Positions 26,400-36,688 of a DNA stretch of 52,662 nucleotides are shown one piece after another. Below the pieces are notes generated by a model, which was not told where the DNA came from, ran no database searches, and saw nothing but the letters and a program-made list of their open reading frames with translations. The stretch is taken from positions 1-52,662 of the forward strand of contig JAUIEA010000009.1 of the NCBI GenBank assembly GCA_030429045.1, given 5' to 3'. How positions within the stretch are numbered: position 1 is the first letter of the stretch; every line of letters starts with the position of its first letter. The DNA is from Bacteroidia bacterium. Lineage in GTDB: Bacteria > Bacteroidota > Bacteroidia > Chitinophagales > Saprospiraceae. The position numbers and the translations under genes are program-made.

Positions 26400-28241
26400 T
26401 CAATGAACGATCAAAACACGTAAAGGTGGCAATGTCCCTCCATCTACTGTTGTTGCCTGAAGTATCACCCAGCCAGCAGGCAGATATCCCACGCTGATCT
26501 GCTCGACCCAACTTGTCTCCAGCAATACTCTTCCCATGATATCCGTCATTCGAATAGAGCTGATTTGTGGATCAGGTTTTGACGTCCACAAGATATCTGA
26601 TACCGGGTTGGGATAGACCCTCCAACTTCCCTGGTGTGGAAAATGGAATCCAGATAGCATCAAGCTATCCTTTGCCTGGCAACCTTGATTGTCTGTAACC
26701 GTGACAAACAGCCAATTCCCATCAAATGCAAATAGTGTATCATAGGGCACCACGCCACCAGAGATCTCGACAGTTGAATCCTCACTTGTTAACGTCACAG
26801 AAAGAGTAACAGGATTGTTTAAACACGTGTAACAGAACATATTCAAGGCGGAGTCCCCAGATATTGTCCAACCCTTCACGATCAATAGTGAATCCCTGAG
26901 ATCATCTGCATTCTCTCCATATGTCATCCCTTTGGCGCCAAGATTCAAACTATCAGGAATTTCTGGATTTTCACTCCACTGGGAAATAGTGGAAGAATAA
27001 TGAGCACAATCCAATCCGGAATGATCCAACATAAACTTCAAATCAACCCCATCCTTTAAATCCCAAACACCTAAATCCTGATTAAAGGAATTCGCGCTAC
27101 AGAACATTGCATTCATACTTATCACATTGGAAACATCCCAGGAAGACAAGTCGTAGTTAAAACTGACAGCATTGCAAAACATCCAGGTCATATCTGTAAC
27201 AGACGAAACATCCCAACCACCCAAATCTTGATTGAATGTTGAATCATTGAGGAACATAAATCTCATGCTTTTGACATTAGACACATCCCATTGACTGATA
27301 TCCTGGTTAAATACAACAATATGCTCAAACATCGAAAACATGGATGTCACAGAACTAACATCCCAGTTACTAATATCAGAATTAAAAGAATATGCATTTT
27401 TAAACATCCTGGCCATATTGGTCACGCTACTAACATCCCAGAGGCTGATATCCTGGTTGAAAGAAAATGCATCTTCAAACATACTGGCCAGGTTAGTTGC
27501 AGAAGACATATCCCAACTACCAATGTCAGAATTGAATGATCCTGCCCCGGAAAACATCCCTGTAAAGTTTTTCACCCCAGATACGTCCCAACTTCCAATG
27601 CTCTGATTAAACATGGTGGCATCCTGAAACATATATCTCATATCGGTCACTGCCGATACATTCCATTTCTCAATATCCTGATTAAATACGACTGCAGATT
27701 TAAACATCCAACCCATGTTTGCAACTTTGGACACATCCCAATCCCCAATGTTTTGCGGACCATTCAATTTCTCACAAGATCGAAACATGGCACTGGTATT
27801 TGTCACAGCGCTCAAATCAGGAGAATCAGTAGCATAACAATCAAGATTGATGCAACCATAAAAGGCCGAGAACATGTCACTCCAGACGACATCTCCCCAT
27901 TGCTCGATAGAGATAATCTTTTGTCGATCCCCACCGTTATTAAAGAAGATCCTGTGAAATGTCCCTGACCCCGGGGAAATAGCCACCTGATAGATCCCGG
28001 GTGATGGAAAAGCGATTAGTGTCTCATTTGACCCCGTCGCTGCTCCAGTATTGGAAGGGTTTCCGACCTCAACCCAATCGATAGTGTAATTATCCCCTGT
28101 TCCTGGAATAATGATTTCATAGCTCGTGCTCACCCCCGGGTTATCCGTCTTCCAGGTGGTCACAAAGGGCATTTGAGCCACAATCCCCTGGCTGTGGACT
28201 GCGCCCAGGCAGAGCAGAATGGATACAATTAGGTTCTTCAT
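26400..28241 (-). CDS. Secreted BspA-like (DUF285) repeat protein with T9SS sorting domain
   Basis: The protein has about 613 aa. Its signal peptide ([20 protein letters not shown]) starts at the ATG at 28241; an in-frame ATG at 28313 would bury it. An N-terminal surface domain ([20 protein letters not shown]) is followed by ten consecutive 25-aa repeats of the BspA/DUF285 type, for example [20 protein letters not shown] and [20 protein letters not shown]. Each repeat has the pattern MF-x2-A-x2-FN-x-D-I/L-x2-WDVS-x-V. After the repeats comes a single Ig-like unit, then a C-terminal sorting domain ([12 protein letters not shown]). The repeats are also visible in DNA at 75-bp spacing. Proteins with such repeats are often surface adhesins; the ligand is unknown. 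Confidence 0.9.
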   Translation of the reverse strand: MKNLIVSILLCLGAVHSQGIVAQMPFVTTWKTDNPGVSTSYEIIIPGTGDNYTIDWVEVGNPSNTGAATGSNETLIAFPSPGIYQVAISPGSGTFHRIFFNNGGDRQKIISIEQWGDVVWSDMFSAFYGCINLDCYATDSPDLSAVTNTSAMFRSCEKLNGPQNIGDWDVSKVANMGWMFKSAVVFNQDIEKWNVSAVTDMRYMFQDATMFNQSIGSWDVSGVKNFTGMFSGAGSFNSDIGSWDMSSATNLASMFEDAFSFNQDISLWDVSSVTNMARMFKNAYSFNSDISNWDVSSVTSMFSMFEHIVVFNQDISQWDVSNVKSMRFMFLNDSTFNQDLGGWDVSSVTDMTWMFCNAVSFNYDLSSWDVSNVISMNAMFCSANSFNQDLGVWDLKDGVDLKFMLDHSGLDCAHYSSTISQWSENPEIPDSLNLGAKGMTYGENADDLRDSLLIVKGWTISGDSALNMFCYTCLNNPVTLSVTLTSEDSTVEISGGVVPYDTLFAFDGNWLFVTVTDNQGCQAKDSLMLSGFHFPHQGSWRVYPNPVSDILWTSKPDPQISSIRMTDIMGRVLLETSWVEQISVGYLPAGWVILQATTVDGGTLPPLRVLIVH

Positions 28242-28528
28242 TTGGACAATTGGTGTATGCTCAAGATATTCATTGCTCAGAGATGAGGGTTTACCCATCT
28301 GGCCAGAAAACATTCCTCCTAGAAAGATACATCATTCCGATCTGAGATAAAAGCTGCAATAGGATGTAATTTGAGTTATGGAGTTATGGAGAAAATATTG
28401 TACTGAGGACTTCAGTCGCCAACCCAAGGCCAATCGTCAAATGAAATCAGGTTAAGTTGAAATGGCCTGAGTCTTAAGAAAGGCATTGCACCATCAATCC
28501 CTATCTTAACGGAGCAAAGTCCTGACCG

Positions 28529-29686
28529 ATGCAACTATCCCATTTATCTTTCCCAGTACTCATTTTCATTTCTCTGTTCTCCCGGGCAGCACCCGCCCAG
28601 CCCACCGGCCCGTGGACCAAGCCCTTGTTGATGGCTACCAGCACGGATGGCCATCAGTTTAGCACACCCTCGATATTCCAGGACTCTGCCGGCGTGCCCT
28701 CCCTCATCCGATGGAACGGAGATACGCTCATGGCAGCCTTCCAGTGGTTTCGCGCACCCAAGCCCTCCCCCACCTGGGATCGCGTGGCTGTCAAATTCTC
28801 CTACGACAATGGCACAACCTGGACAGAGCCCTCCCCTATCCAGATCCCGGATCTGCCACCGGGATATCTCCGCCCCTTCGACCCTACCCTGGTCCGCCTG
28901 CAGGACGGCAACATCCGGATGTATTTCTCCTCCAGCGAGACTCCCCCCATGGGGTTGGACGAGACCGTGAACACCTACTCGGCCACGTCCAAGGACGGCA
29001 TCCATTATTCCCTCGATCCGGGCATTCGGGTCGACCATCCCACCAAACCCGTCATTGATCCGGCAGTGATCTTTTTCAAGAACCTCTGGCACTATACCGC
29101 ACCGGCCGGAGCACCCCAGGATGGGGCTCATCACCATACCTCCATGGATGGACTCGACTTTACGGAGCAACTTCCCCTCCCTTCCGACAATACCCACAAC
29201 TGGACAGGGAACATGATGCATGAATCGGCTGGGGTGATCCGTTTTTACGGGGCAGGAGGCAGCGGGATCTGGTTCAGTGAAAGTGCCAATGGCAGTGCCT
29301 GGGGCCCGTATCAGATGACCAATATCCAGGGGGGCGACCCCTCCGTACTCAAGCGGGGAGATAATGATTATCTGATGATCTATGTGGGTACACCAGGCAC
29401 CACGGCCCTGCTTGAACCCACCCTGCGCCAGGACGATGTGCAGATCGACTGGCTGGTCGATTTTGGTGAACTGGTGATCACCTACAGCCTGATTCGTCCG
29501 GCCTTCGTCGGCGTTCGCGTATTTGACCTCCTGGGACGAAAACTGGGTTACTGGTACGCCTCACAACGGGAGGCGGGCCTCCATGAGGTTCGTTTCCAAC
29601 TCGATCCAGCCATGTCGGGATTGATCATCGTTTCCCTCTCGGTGGATCGGCACCCCGTGACCAGAAAGGTGGTGGTGTGGCGGTAG
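28529..29686 (+). CDS. Secreted five-bladed beta-propeller protein (sialidase/GH43-like), unknown activity
   Basis: The 385-aa protein has a signal peptide (LSFPVLIFISLFSRAAPAQP). The propeller has repeated phrases such as WDRVAVKFSYDNGTTWTEPS, PFDPTLVRLQDGNIRMYFSS, AVIFFKNLWHYTAPAG, and SGIWFSESANGSAWG. The Asp-box-like SxDNGxTW at about residue 90 is typical of sialidase or GH43-related propellers. Catalytic residues cannot be assigned. The C-terminal 90 residues (VRVFDLLGRKLGYWYASQRE to KVVVWR) resemble a T9SS type A sorting domain but lack the opening PNP motif. An ATG at 28529 opens the signal peptide. Confidence 0.7.
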   Translation: MQLSHLSFPVLIFISLFSRAAPAQPTGPWTKPLLMATSTDGHQFSTPSIFQDSAGVPSLIRWNGDTLMAAFQWFRAPKPSPTWDRVAVKFSYDNGTTWTEPSPIQIPDLPPGYLRPFDPTLVRLQDGNIRMYFSSSETPPMGLDETVNTYSATSKDGIHYSLDPGIRVDHPTKPVIDPAVIFFKNLWHYTAPAGAPQDGAHHHTSMDGLDFTEQLPLPSDNTHNWTGNMMHESAGVIRFYGAGGSGIWFSESANGSAWGPYQMTNIQGGDPSVLKRGDNDYLMIYVGTPGTTALLEPTLRQDDVQIDWLVDFGELVITYSLIRPAFVGVRVFDLLGRKLGYWYASQREAGLHEVRFQLDPAMSGLIIVSLSVDRHPVTRKVVVWR

Positions 29687-29810
29687 GGATCTTCCCGGAA
29701 TCACCACTGATCAATCATCCTACTACCGTCCGACCGCAATGCCCTGATAGTTTACCTCACCTTGGGCCCAACACCCTATCTTAGCGCTCTTCATTCAAAA
29801 CCACCTCTCC

Positions 29811-32800
29811 ATGCGTCAGCTGATTCTTTCCGCATTCCTTCTCCTCACGACTATTGCCTTTGCCCAGGAAAAAGACAAGAAAAAAGATTGGGACATCACT
29901 GATCCTGCCGGGGAGTGGAGTTGGAAACAGGCCAACTTTACCGTCGATGAAGGCACCTGGATGAATCTGGACGTCAGCCCCGATGGGAAGACCATCGCCT
30001 TTGACCTGCTCGGTGATATCTTTACCATGCCGATCTCCGGAGGCAAGGCGACACCCATCCGCACGGGATTGGCCTGGGAGGTACAGCCCCGTTTCAGCCC
30101 GAATGGCAAGCAACTCTCCTTCACCTCCGATGCAGGTGGTGGCGATAATATCTGGGTGATGAACGCCGATGGAAGCGATGCCCGCCAGGTGACCAAGGAA
30201 GACTTCCGCCTCCTTAACAATGCAGACTGGACCCCCGACGGCCAGTTCCTGATCGCGCGCAAGCACTTTACCTCCGGACGTTCCATCGGCGCCGGTGAAA
30301 TGTGGATCTACCACACCAGCGGTGGCAGCGGTCTCCAGCTCACCGAAAAGAAAAACGAACAACAGGATGTCAATGAACCTTCCATCTCCCCGGATGGGCG
30401 CTATGTCTATTTCAGCGAGGACATGTATCCGGGAGGATTCTTCCAATACAACAAGGACCCCAACAGCCAGATCTATATCATCCGCCGGTACGACCGCCAG
30501 GAAGGCAAGGTGGAAGATATCATCGAAGGTCCCGGTGGCGCCTGCCGGCCACAAGTATCTCCTGACGGCAAGAAGATCGCATACATCCGTCGTGTGCGAG
30601 CCAAATCTGTCCTGTTTGTCCACCACCTGGAAACCGGGATGGAAGAGCGGATCTTTGACGGCCTGAGCAAGGACCAGCAGGAAGCCTGGTCGGTCTTCGG
30701 CGTGTATACCAGCTTTGACTGGACCCCGGACAACCAGTCCATCGTCATCTGGGGTGAGGGCAAGATCCACCGGGTCAATGTCGCCACAAAACAGTCCACG
30801 GTTATTCCATTCACTGTCGATGCCAAGCACACCGTGTCGAAGACACTGAGATTCCGGAACAATGCCTTTGACGATGAGGTGGAGGTCAAGGTGATCCGTC
30901 ATGCAACCACCAGTCCGGACGAAAAGACCCTCCTCTTCAATGCCACCGGCCATCTGTGGCTGATGGACCTGCCCAATGGCACACCACGTCGCCTGACCAA
31001 GGATGGGGACCTGGAATTCGAACCCGCCTGGTCAGCCGACGGAAAGAAGATCGTCTATGTCACCTGGAACGATGAACAGATGGGCAGCATCCGGGTCTTT
31101 GACAAGACAACCGGAACCAGCAAAGCGATCACCACCGAAAAGGGGATCTATCGCACCCCATCCTTCTCGCCGGATGGCAAATGGATCGTGTACCGCAAGG
31201 ATGACGGCAACATGCACCAGGGTTTCAACTACTGTAAGGAGCCGGGACTCTACCTCATCCCATCCAATGGCGGCGAGCACAAACTGCTGACTCCACAGGG
31301 TGAATATCCGGTCTTCAGCCAGGATGGCCAGCGGGTATTCTACCAGGCGGGCGGCTTCCTGTTTGGCTCCCTGACCAAGAGTTTTCAGAGTGTCGACCTC
31401 CATGGCCAGGACCTGAAAAAACATGCGGAGGCCAAATATGCCCAGCGGTTCTCCATCAGTCCGGACAACCAGTGGATCGCCTGGAGCGAACTGTACAAGG
31501 TGTATATCGCACCCATGCCGGCAACCGGAAAGACGATTGGCCTGAGTGCCGATACCAAGGCCGTACCCGTGAGCCAGGTGTCTCGCGATGCCGGGATCAA
31601 TATCCACTGGAGCAGCGACTCTAAAAAGCTGCACTGGACCCTGGGCAATGAATACTTCACCGAGCCCCTCACCCGTCGCTTCCTCTTCCTGCAGGGCGCT
31701 GTGGATTCTATCCCCCCTCTGGATACCGTGGGCATGAAGATCAATTTGACACTGCCGGCTGACAAGCCGACCGGGGTGATCGCCTTTACCAATGCCCGCA
31801 TTATCACCATGGAGCGGGACCAGGTCATCGAGCAGGGAATCGTTCTGGTCGAAAACAACAAGATCATCGGGGTGGGGACGGATGTCGAGGTGCCTCGAAA
31901 TGCCAGGGTGATCAATTGCTTTGGTAAAACCATCATGCCGGGTATTGTGGATGTGCATGGCCACCTGGGCAATTTCCGATACGGCCTATCCCCTCAGAAG
32001 CAATGGGAATACTACGCCAACCTCGCCTACGGGGTGACGACCGCTCATGACCCCTCCAGTAATTCGGAGATGATCTTCTCTCAGAGCGAGATGATCAAGG
32101 CAGGCAAGATGGTGGGACCACGATTGTTTTCTACCGGTACCATCCTCTATGGTGCTGATGGGGATTTCAAGGCCGTCGTGAATAGCCTGGAAGATGCCCG
32201 ATCGGCCATTCGCCGCACCAAGGCCTATGGCGCCTTCTCTGTCAAGAGTTACAATCAGCCCCGGCGCAACCAGCGCCAGATGGTCATCCAGGCCGCTCGC
32301 GAACTGGAGATCGAGGTGGTGCCCGAAGGTGGCTCCTTTTTCTACCACAACATGACCCAGGTCGTGGATGGACACACCGGTGTCGAACACAATATTCCTG
32401 TGGCACCGCTGTACAACGATGTGCTTCGCCTGTGGGCCAGCACGGACGCGCATAATACACCGACGCTGATCGTGAACTACGGTAGTGTGAACGGAGAATA
32501 TTACTGGTACCAGAAGACCAATGTGTGGGAAAAGGACCGCTTGCTCAGCTTTACTCCCCGCCCCATCGTAGACAGTCGGGCGCGTCACCGCACCATGATC
32601 CCGGATGAGGAATATGAGAACGGACATATCCTGACCTCAAAGTCACTGAAAAAGCTCACCGATGCCGGCGTGAAGATCAACCTCGGCGCTCACGGCCAGC
32701 TCCAGGGATTGGGTGCACACTGGGAATTGTGGATGTTGGCTCAAGGAGGAATGACGAATATGGAGGCCCTGCAAGCGGCGACGATTAATGGTGCCGAATA

Positions 32801-33080
32801 CCTGGGCATGGACCACCAGATCGGTTCGATCAGGGTGGGCAAACTGGCCGACCTGATCGTCATCGACGGCAATCCACTGGCGAATCTGCAGGACTCTGAA
32901 AATGTGCAGTACACCATGGTCAATGGCCGGCTTTATGATGCGGCCACCATGAACGAAGTCGGTAACCATGAAAGGTCGCGTGGTAAATTCTTCTTTGAAC
33001 TTCCCGGTGGCAGCAACAGCTATCCGTATTTCAGCGAGACGCACAGCTTCATGGCGCCGAAGTGTGTTTGTGGAAAGTGA
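29811..33080 (+). CDS. TolB-like propeller / amidohydrolase fusion protein, exported
   Basis: The 1089-aa protein has a signal peptide (MRQLILSAFLLLTTIAFAQ). The N-terminal two thirds is a WD40/TolB-like propeller with repeats such as LDVSPDGKTIAFDLLGDIFT, PRFSPNGKQLSFTSDAGGGD, EPSISPDGRYVYFSED and PSFSPDGKWIVYRKDDG. From about residue 655 an amidohydrolase domain follows, with the metal motif VDVHGHLG (His716, His718), the later H-G region ITLGAHGQLQG-like text around 960, and the end segment IGSIRVGKLADLIVIDGNPL. The last residues (HSFMAPKCVCGK) are Cys-rich. Such fusions occur widely in Bacteroidota; the substrate is unknown. It converges with caspase gene A, with a terminator between. Confidence 0.88.
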   Translation: MRQLILSAFLLLTTIAFAQEKDKKKDWDITDPAGEWSWKQANFTVDEGTWMNLDVSPDGKTIAFDLLGDIFTMPISGGKATPIRTGLAWEVQPRFSPNGKQLSFTSDAGGGDNIWVMNADGSDARQVTKEDFRLLNNADWTPDGQFLIARKHFTSGRSIGAGEMWIYHTSGGSGLQLTEKKNEQQDVNEPSISPDGRYVYFSEDMYPGGFFQYNKDPNSQIYIIRRYDRQEGKVEDIIEGPGGACRPQVSPDGKKIAYIRRVRAKSVLFVHHLETGMEERIFDGLSKDQQEAWSVFGVYTSFDWTPDNQSIVIWGEGKIHRVNVATKQSTVIPFTVDAKHTVSKTLRFRNNAFDDEVEVKVIRHATTSPDEKTLLFNATGHLWLMDLPNGTPRRLTKDGDLEFEPAWSADGKKIVYVTWNDEQMGSIRVFDKTTGTSKAITTEKGIYRTPSFSPDGKWIVYRKDDGNMHQGFNYCKEPGLYLIPSNGGEHKLLTPQGEYPVFSQDGQRVFYQAGGFLFGSLTKSFQSVDLHGQDLKKHAEAKYAQRFSISPDNQWIAWSELYKVYIAPMPATGKTIGLSADTKAVPVSQVSRDAGINIHWSSDSKKLHWTLGNEYFTEPLTRRFLFLQGAVDSIPPLDTVGMKINLTLPADKPTGVIAFTNARIITMERDQVIEQGIVLVENNKIIGVGTDVEVPRNARVINCFGKTIMPGIVDVHGHLGNFRYGLSPQKQWEYYANLAYGVTTAHDPSSNSEMIFSQSEMIKAGKMVGPRLFSTGTILYGADGDFKAVVNSLEDARSAIRRTKAYGAFSVKSYNQPRRNQRQMVIQAARELEIEVVPEGGSFFYHNMTQVVDGHTGVEHNIPVAPLYNDVLRLWASTDAHNTPTLIVNYGSVNGEYYWYQKTNVWEKDRLLSFTPRPIVDSRARHRTMIPDEEYENGHILTSKSLKKLTDAGVKINLGAHGQLQGLGAHWELWMLAQGGMTNMEALQAATINGAEYLGMDHQIGSIRVGKLADLIVIDGNPLANLQDSENVQYTMVNGRLYDAATMNEVGNHERSRGKFFFELPGGSNSYPYFSETHSFMAPKCVCGK

Positions 33081-33120
33081 TGAAGTGGAGGAGTTAAGGA
33101 GTGGAGGAGTTGAGGAGAAA
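33081..33120 (+). repeat. Purine-rich 3'-end repeat, copy 3
   Basis: It starts directly after the TGA stop of the amidohydrolase gene (TGAAGTGGAGGAGT at 33081-33094). It shares 19 identical bases (33102-33120) with 5778-5796. Confidence 0.85.
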
Positions 33121-33133
33121 GTGCACAAAATTG

Positions 33134-33175
33134 AACACCCCTGTTGGATTAGAACCCGACAGGGGCGTTTAATTT
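33134..33175 (+). terminator. Terminator between convergent amidohydrolase and caspase A genes
   Basis: The stem CCCCTGT / ACAGGGG (33138-33144 with 33159-33165) is extended outward by AAC/GTT-like pairs past one mismatch. It is followed by CGTTTAATTT. It can act in both directions, since the minus strand also ends in an AT-rich run. Confidence 0.75.
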
Positions 33176-33246
33176 CTTCAACCTCCAGATGCAAAGGCAT
33201 GAAAAAGAGCCTTGGCTGGAAAAGAACTTCACTTCATTTCTACAAG

Positions 33247-35787
33247 TCAGTCAGCGAAATATTTCGCCCGCAGGGCATCCCAGCGATTTTCATCGGCACG
33301 AAGAGAATCAAAACCATGATAGGTTTTGACATTCAAAAACGGATCTTCCGGATTGTAATGACTCTCCAGAGCTAATTCCAGATGTTCAAACGCTTTATCA
33401 ATCGCATTTTGCTCATGATATAGCACTGCCTTACACAAGTCTCTTTTTTGCTTTTGGGCCAGAACCATCAAATTGCTCTTGTTGATGATCAACTCTGCCT
33501 CATCGGTACGATGATGCTCAATGCGATGCAATGCAATGCGCAATAATTTTTCAAATTCCTGATTGGCTTCCAATTGGCGCCCCTTAACAGCATAAATATT
33601 TCCCAGAAATACAATACCATCAACACAGGCAGAATCAATATCCATCAACTTGAGGAAAGTTTGCTCAGCCCTGTCAAAGTCTCCAATCGCGGCGTAGGAA
33701 CTTCCCATTGTCATATAGGTGATAATCGAAGTCGAATCCAGAGCAAATGCCTTTTCAAAAAGTGCCTCGCCCTCGGCTACACGATTGGTAACCATGTAAA
33801 TTCGCGCCAATCCGGCAAGACCTTGAACAAAGGTAGAATCCAATTCAACCACTCGCTCCGTATGCAGTTCTGCTTTGGCATACTGCCGGCTCTTCATGTA
33901 TATATTCGCCAGATTGAAATTGGGATCCAGAAGGGTAGAATCCAGCTCCAGGACTTTTGTAAACTGAATAATGGCCTCCTCCAATTTACCTTGTCTGAAA
34001 TAAATAATGCCCAGGTTACAAACAGGAGCACAAATGGTCGAATCCAATTGTATGGCCTTCAAATATTCCACTTCCGCATTCTCATAGTCTTCAGCCTTGA
34101 GATAATAATTTGCCTTATTCACAATATACCAGATATTGGTCTGGATTGCAGTTGAGTCTACCTGGTCAGCGAGGCCTAAAAAATAATGAGCTCTTTCAAG
34201 ACTATGCAAACCTGTCAGTTGAAGATACATGAAAGCCAGACTGGAATACGGGCTAACCCAGGAAGGAGCTGCCTCTGTAGCCTTGGCCATATAATACTCT
34301 GCAGAATCTGCCTGAGCAAACTGAAAGAAATAGGCTATTCCCATAGAACGATAAACATGCGGAGACCCGGGCTGCCATTTTAAGGATGCCTGATATTTCT
34401 CCAAGATCTGCTCGCCCAGACGCTGATCTTTATTCCTGTTTTTAATATGCATTAAATACCCCTCAAAAAACAGTTTACGAGCTTGCAGTTCCGGGTACAT
34501 GTAATGCTCCCTGGTGAGCAATTCGGAAGCCCGCTCAATATATTCAGGATATCTCTGGTATTTAGCCACCATATTTACCTTGGACAGGTTATTTTCATCC
34601 GGATCATCGATCAACCAGTTGTTAAGCACTTGTTGAGCATCATCCTGAAGGGCCGCCGCATAATTGCGTCGCATACTGGCATGAAGTCTCTCCAGTGAAG
34701 ACTCCCTGATCAATTGCCGATAATAGACATCGGCACAGTCATCTGTTACCTCCCCGAAAGCGTCATATAAAAATCTTTTTTCCAATAATGATTTCTTAAA
34801 CGAGAAGTACATCCGGATGATTTGGGAATCTGCCCGGGCGAGGACATCCTCCTCAATACCTCTTGAATCGATTGCAGCAAACTGTTGAATCACTTCTGAC
34901 TGCCCTTTCCTGACCTGTGCCAGTATATGCGGAGAAACCGTCGAAATCAATTCCATATTCCCCCCGACAGTCATGGGGTTCTGATTTTGAGGTGCGGCCT
35001 CAGGTGTAACATGATCTTCAATATATCGACCGATCTCCTTCAGGTTTACCTGTTGATCACCATTATCGTCGGCCATGCCATAGAGACCATTGAGCAGATG
35101 ATAACTGAAGGCGCCACGACCTCCGCCCCATTGTTCACCCTCAATGCTGTATTCATCCGGCTGACAGGAAAGGATCTTTATTTCATTGACATACTGTTTA
35201 GCCAGGTTGGCAGCGGTTGCCTGAGATCCCCCTATTCCGCTCCCCGAGAGTTTACCTGCCCGGCAGGCATCGGTAATTAACAACACCTTCGCTTTGTTTT
35301 GAGTAGAGAGGGTTGATACCACATCCTGCAAATCCCTGACATTGAAGGCCCCACCAGCCATGTACACCCTGGAGGGTGCATCCCAACAAAGCAAGTATCC
35401 AGGTTGCGTTATACTCCTTTTTTCAACATCGCCATGTCCTGAAAAATAAATGATGACCCTGTCGTTTTCCTGAACGACCTCCCAAAGCCAATCCAGGGCG
35501 ATCGCAAATTGAGCAGCTGTTGCATTCCCATTGATCAAGATCTTCAGATGGTCTTCATCGAGACTACCACCGGCATCCGATTGCAGGAATCCGGCAAAAG
35601 CAATTGCATCTGCAAATCGAAGATCGGGAATGGCAGCATCCTGGTAGTCGGAGATACCGACGACGACAGCCCAGGTATCCCCTCCTAATGAGGCGTCAGT
35701 AGATGAAACTGGCTGCAACCCTTTGGTTTGTTGTGAAAACAGGGACACCGGCATCAGGGCCAGGCCAAGCAGGATAGATCTCCACAT
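33247..35787 (-). CDS. Exported caspase-like (C14) protease with TPR repeats, copy A
   Basis: The 846-aa protein has a signal peptide (MWRSILLGLALMPVSLFSQQ). The C14 domain runs over about residues 37-290. Catalytic His118 is in YFSGHGDVE and catalytic Cys175 in ITDACRAGKLSG. A loop DDNGDQQVNLKE, which fits an EF-hand-like 12-residue pattern, precedes the end of the domain. A helical linker (about 310-450) follows, then at least six TPRs, for example AEVEYLKAIQLDSTICAPVC, EAIIQFTKVLELDSTLLDPN and AEQTFLKLMDIDSACVDG. The short C-terminal motif FDSLRADENRWDALRAKYF closes it. Both catalytic residues are intact, but two residues are missing relative to copy B near residue 59. No T9SS domain is seen, so it is probably periplasmic. 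Targets are unknown. Confidence 0.92.
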   Translation of the reverse strand: MWRSILLGLALMPVSLFSQQTKGLQPVSSTDASLGGDTWAVVVGISDYQDAAIPDLRFADAIAFAGFLQSDAGGSLDEDHLKILINGNATAAQFAIALDWLWEVVQENDRVIIYFSGHGDVEKRSITQPGYLLCWDAPSRVYMAGGAFNVRDLQDVVSTLSTQNKAKVLLITDACRAGKLSGSGIGGSQATAANLAKQYVNEIKILSCQPDEYSIEGEQWGGGRGAFSYHLLNGLYGMADDNGDQQVNLKEIGRYIEDHVTPEAAPQNQNPMTVGGNMELISTVSPHILAQVRKGQSEVIQQFAAIDSRGIEEDVLARADSQIIRMYFSFKKSLLEKRFLYDAFGEVTDDCADVYYRQLIRESSLERLHASMRRNYAAALQDDAQQVLNNWLIDDPDENNLSKVNMVAKYQRYPEYIERASELLTREHYMYPELQARKLFFEGYLMHIKNRNKDQRLGEQILEKYQASLKWQPGSPHVYRSMGIAYFFQFAQADSAEYYMAKATEAAPSWVSPYSSLAFMYLQLTGLHSLERAHYFLGLADQVDSTAIQTNIWYIVNKANYYLKAEDYENAEVEYLKAIQLDSTICAPVCNLGIIYFRQGKLEEAIIQFTKVLELDSTLLDPNFNLANIYMKSRQYAKAELHTERVVELDSTFVQGLAGLARIYMVTNRVAEGEALFEKAFALDSTSIITYMTMGSSYAAIGDFDRAEQTFLKLMDIDSACVDGIVFLGNIYAVKGRQLEANQEFEKLLRIALHRIEHHRTDEAELIINKSNLMVLAQKQKRDLCKAVLYHEQNAIDKAFEHLELALESHYNPEDPFLNVKTYHGFDSLRADENRWDALRAKYFAD

Positions 35788-36023
35788 AACACATGTTTAT
35801 TTGCGGCCTGCTTGCCCCGTTGTCAATGGTTGAGGAGGTCAGTTTCGTTAATATAAGTAATAAATGGGAAGTCACACCCCTACTATCGGGATGCATTTGA
35901 CCGTCCCATCATCCGCTTTCCCTATCTGAGAAATAGTTGTGCGCAAGGGCCATCCAGCCAGGATCCTTCTGCAGGACTTCAAAATCAGCTTGTATTGTGA
36001 GATATCCCTGCCCGGATCTCTAT

Positions 36024-36397
36024 TTACAACTTCCTTTCCAACCCCTTTTCGAGGTGGTGGCAGCCCTCGTCCAATCTGATTTTCATGATGCACCATTGGG
36101 CCCGATGGATATAGGTGTCCGGAAAATCCGGCATCCTGTCGATCAATTCATTCAATTCCTTTCTTGCCGCTTCCAACCAGCCGGAGAACGAAGGAACTGT
36201 GCGAAGGCATTGGCATCCCGATGCGCAAAACGCAAATCCGGTATCCGCTCATCCTGATAATCAGAAATTCTCACCACCACGACATAAGTCGATCCCTGAT
36301 CAGACAATGATCCAGATTGTAAGGGTGTAAGGCCCTTTTCCTGAGCGTGCAGCAAAATTGGCTTGCCCACCAGAAATAGGGTTAGAAGTTGTTTCAT
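36024..36397 (-). pseudogene. Caspase-TPR pseudogene with large internal deletion
   Basis: The first 74 residues (signal peptide MKQLLTLFLVGKPILLHAQ, then VRISDYQDERIPDLRFAHRD and FAQFLRSPAG) match the N-terminus of caspase copy B closely. Just after SPAG the frame runs out (WKRQERN, stop at 36152). In the -1 frame the same DNA continues as WLEAARKELNELIDRMPDFP and LDEGCHHLEKGLERKL, ending at 36024. That text matches the C-terminal TPR of copy B (AKSSLDRAVVLTPDDPDVYV, YFQQGLEKG). So the catalytic His, Cys and most TPRs have been lost by one internal deletion with an out-of-frame junction near 36180. It is not expected to encode a working protein. Confidence 0.8.
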
Positions 36398-36489
36398 GGC
36401 CTAAACAGGTAAAACCAGAATGTATGAGAAAAATGGTTAAAGGTGTACTGATCAACGAAATGTGGAATGCCTTTGTATCCATTTATTCT

Positions 36490-36573
36490 ATGAACGCCGC
36501 GATGGCTTTACCTGTATTCAGTATTTCACCTGACCCCAGTTGCACGGCACCAAAATGTGTGTTTTGGAATTGA
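36490..36573 (+). pseudogene. Possible remnant of an amidohydrolase 3' end
   Basis: The translated tail FSISPDPSCTAPKCV followed by a stop resembles the end of the 29811-33080 protein (YFSETHSFMAPKCV). Aligned without gaps, 34 of 48 bases match between 33054-33101 and the window 36549-36596, spanning the stop and the start of the purine-rich repeat. It might be the last trace of a duplicated amidohydrolase. The match is short, so this is tentative. Confidence 0.4.
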
Positions 36574-36688
36574 TGAGGTGACAGAGTTTAGGCGTGTGTG
36601 CTGTAAATACGTTTAAAAACACCTCGCCTGGCGTGACGGAGTTCTCCTACCTGGAGGAAAACGACTCTTGGCATCAAATATCGCCTGA

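Noticed and set aside
26600-28000. CRISPR array suggested by 75-bp regular repeats
   Set aside because: The repeats are in-frame 25-aa units of the BspA-like protein, not spacer-separated repeats.
29781-30953. 390-aa frame opposite the amidohydrolase gene
   Set aside because: It is an antisense shadow; the plus frame has clear propeller repeats and a signal peptide.
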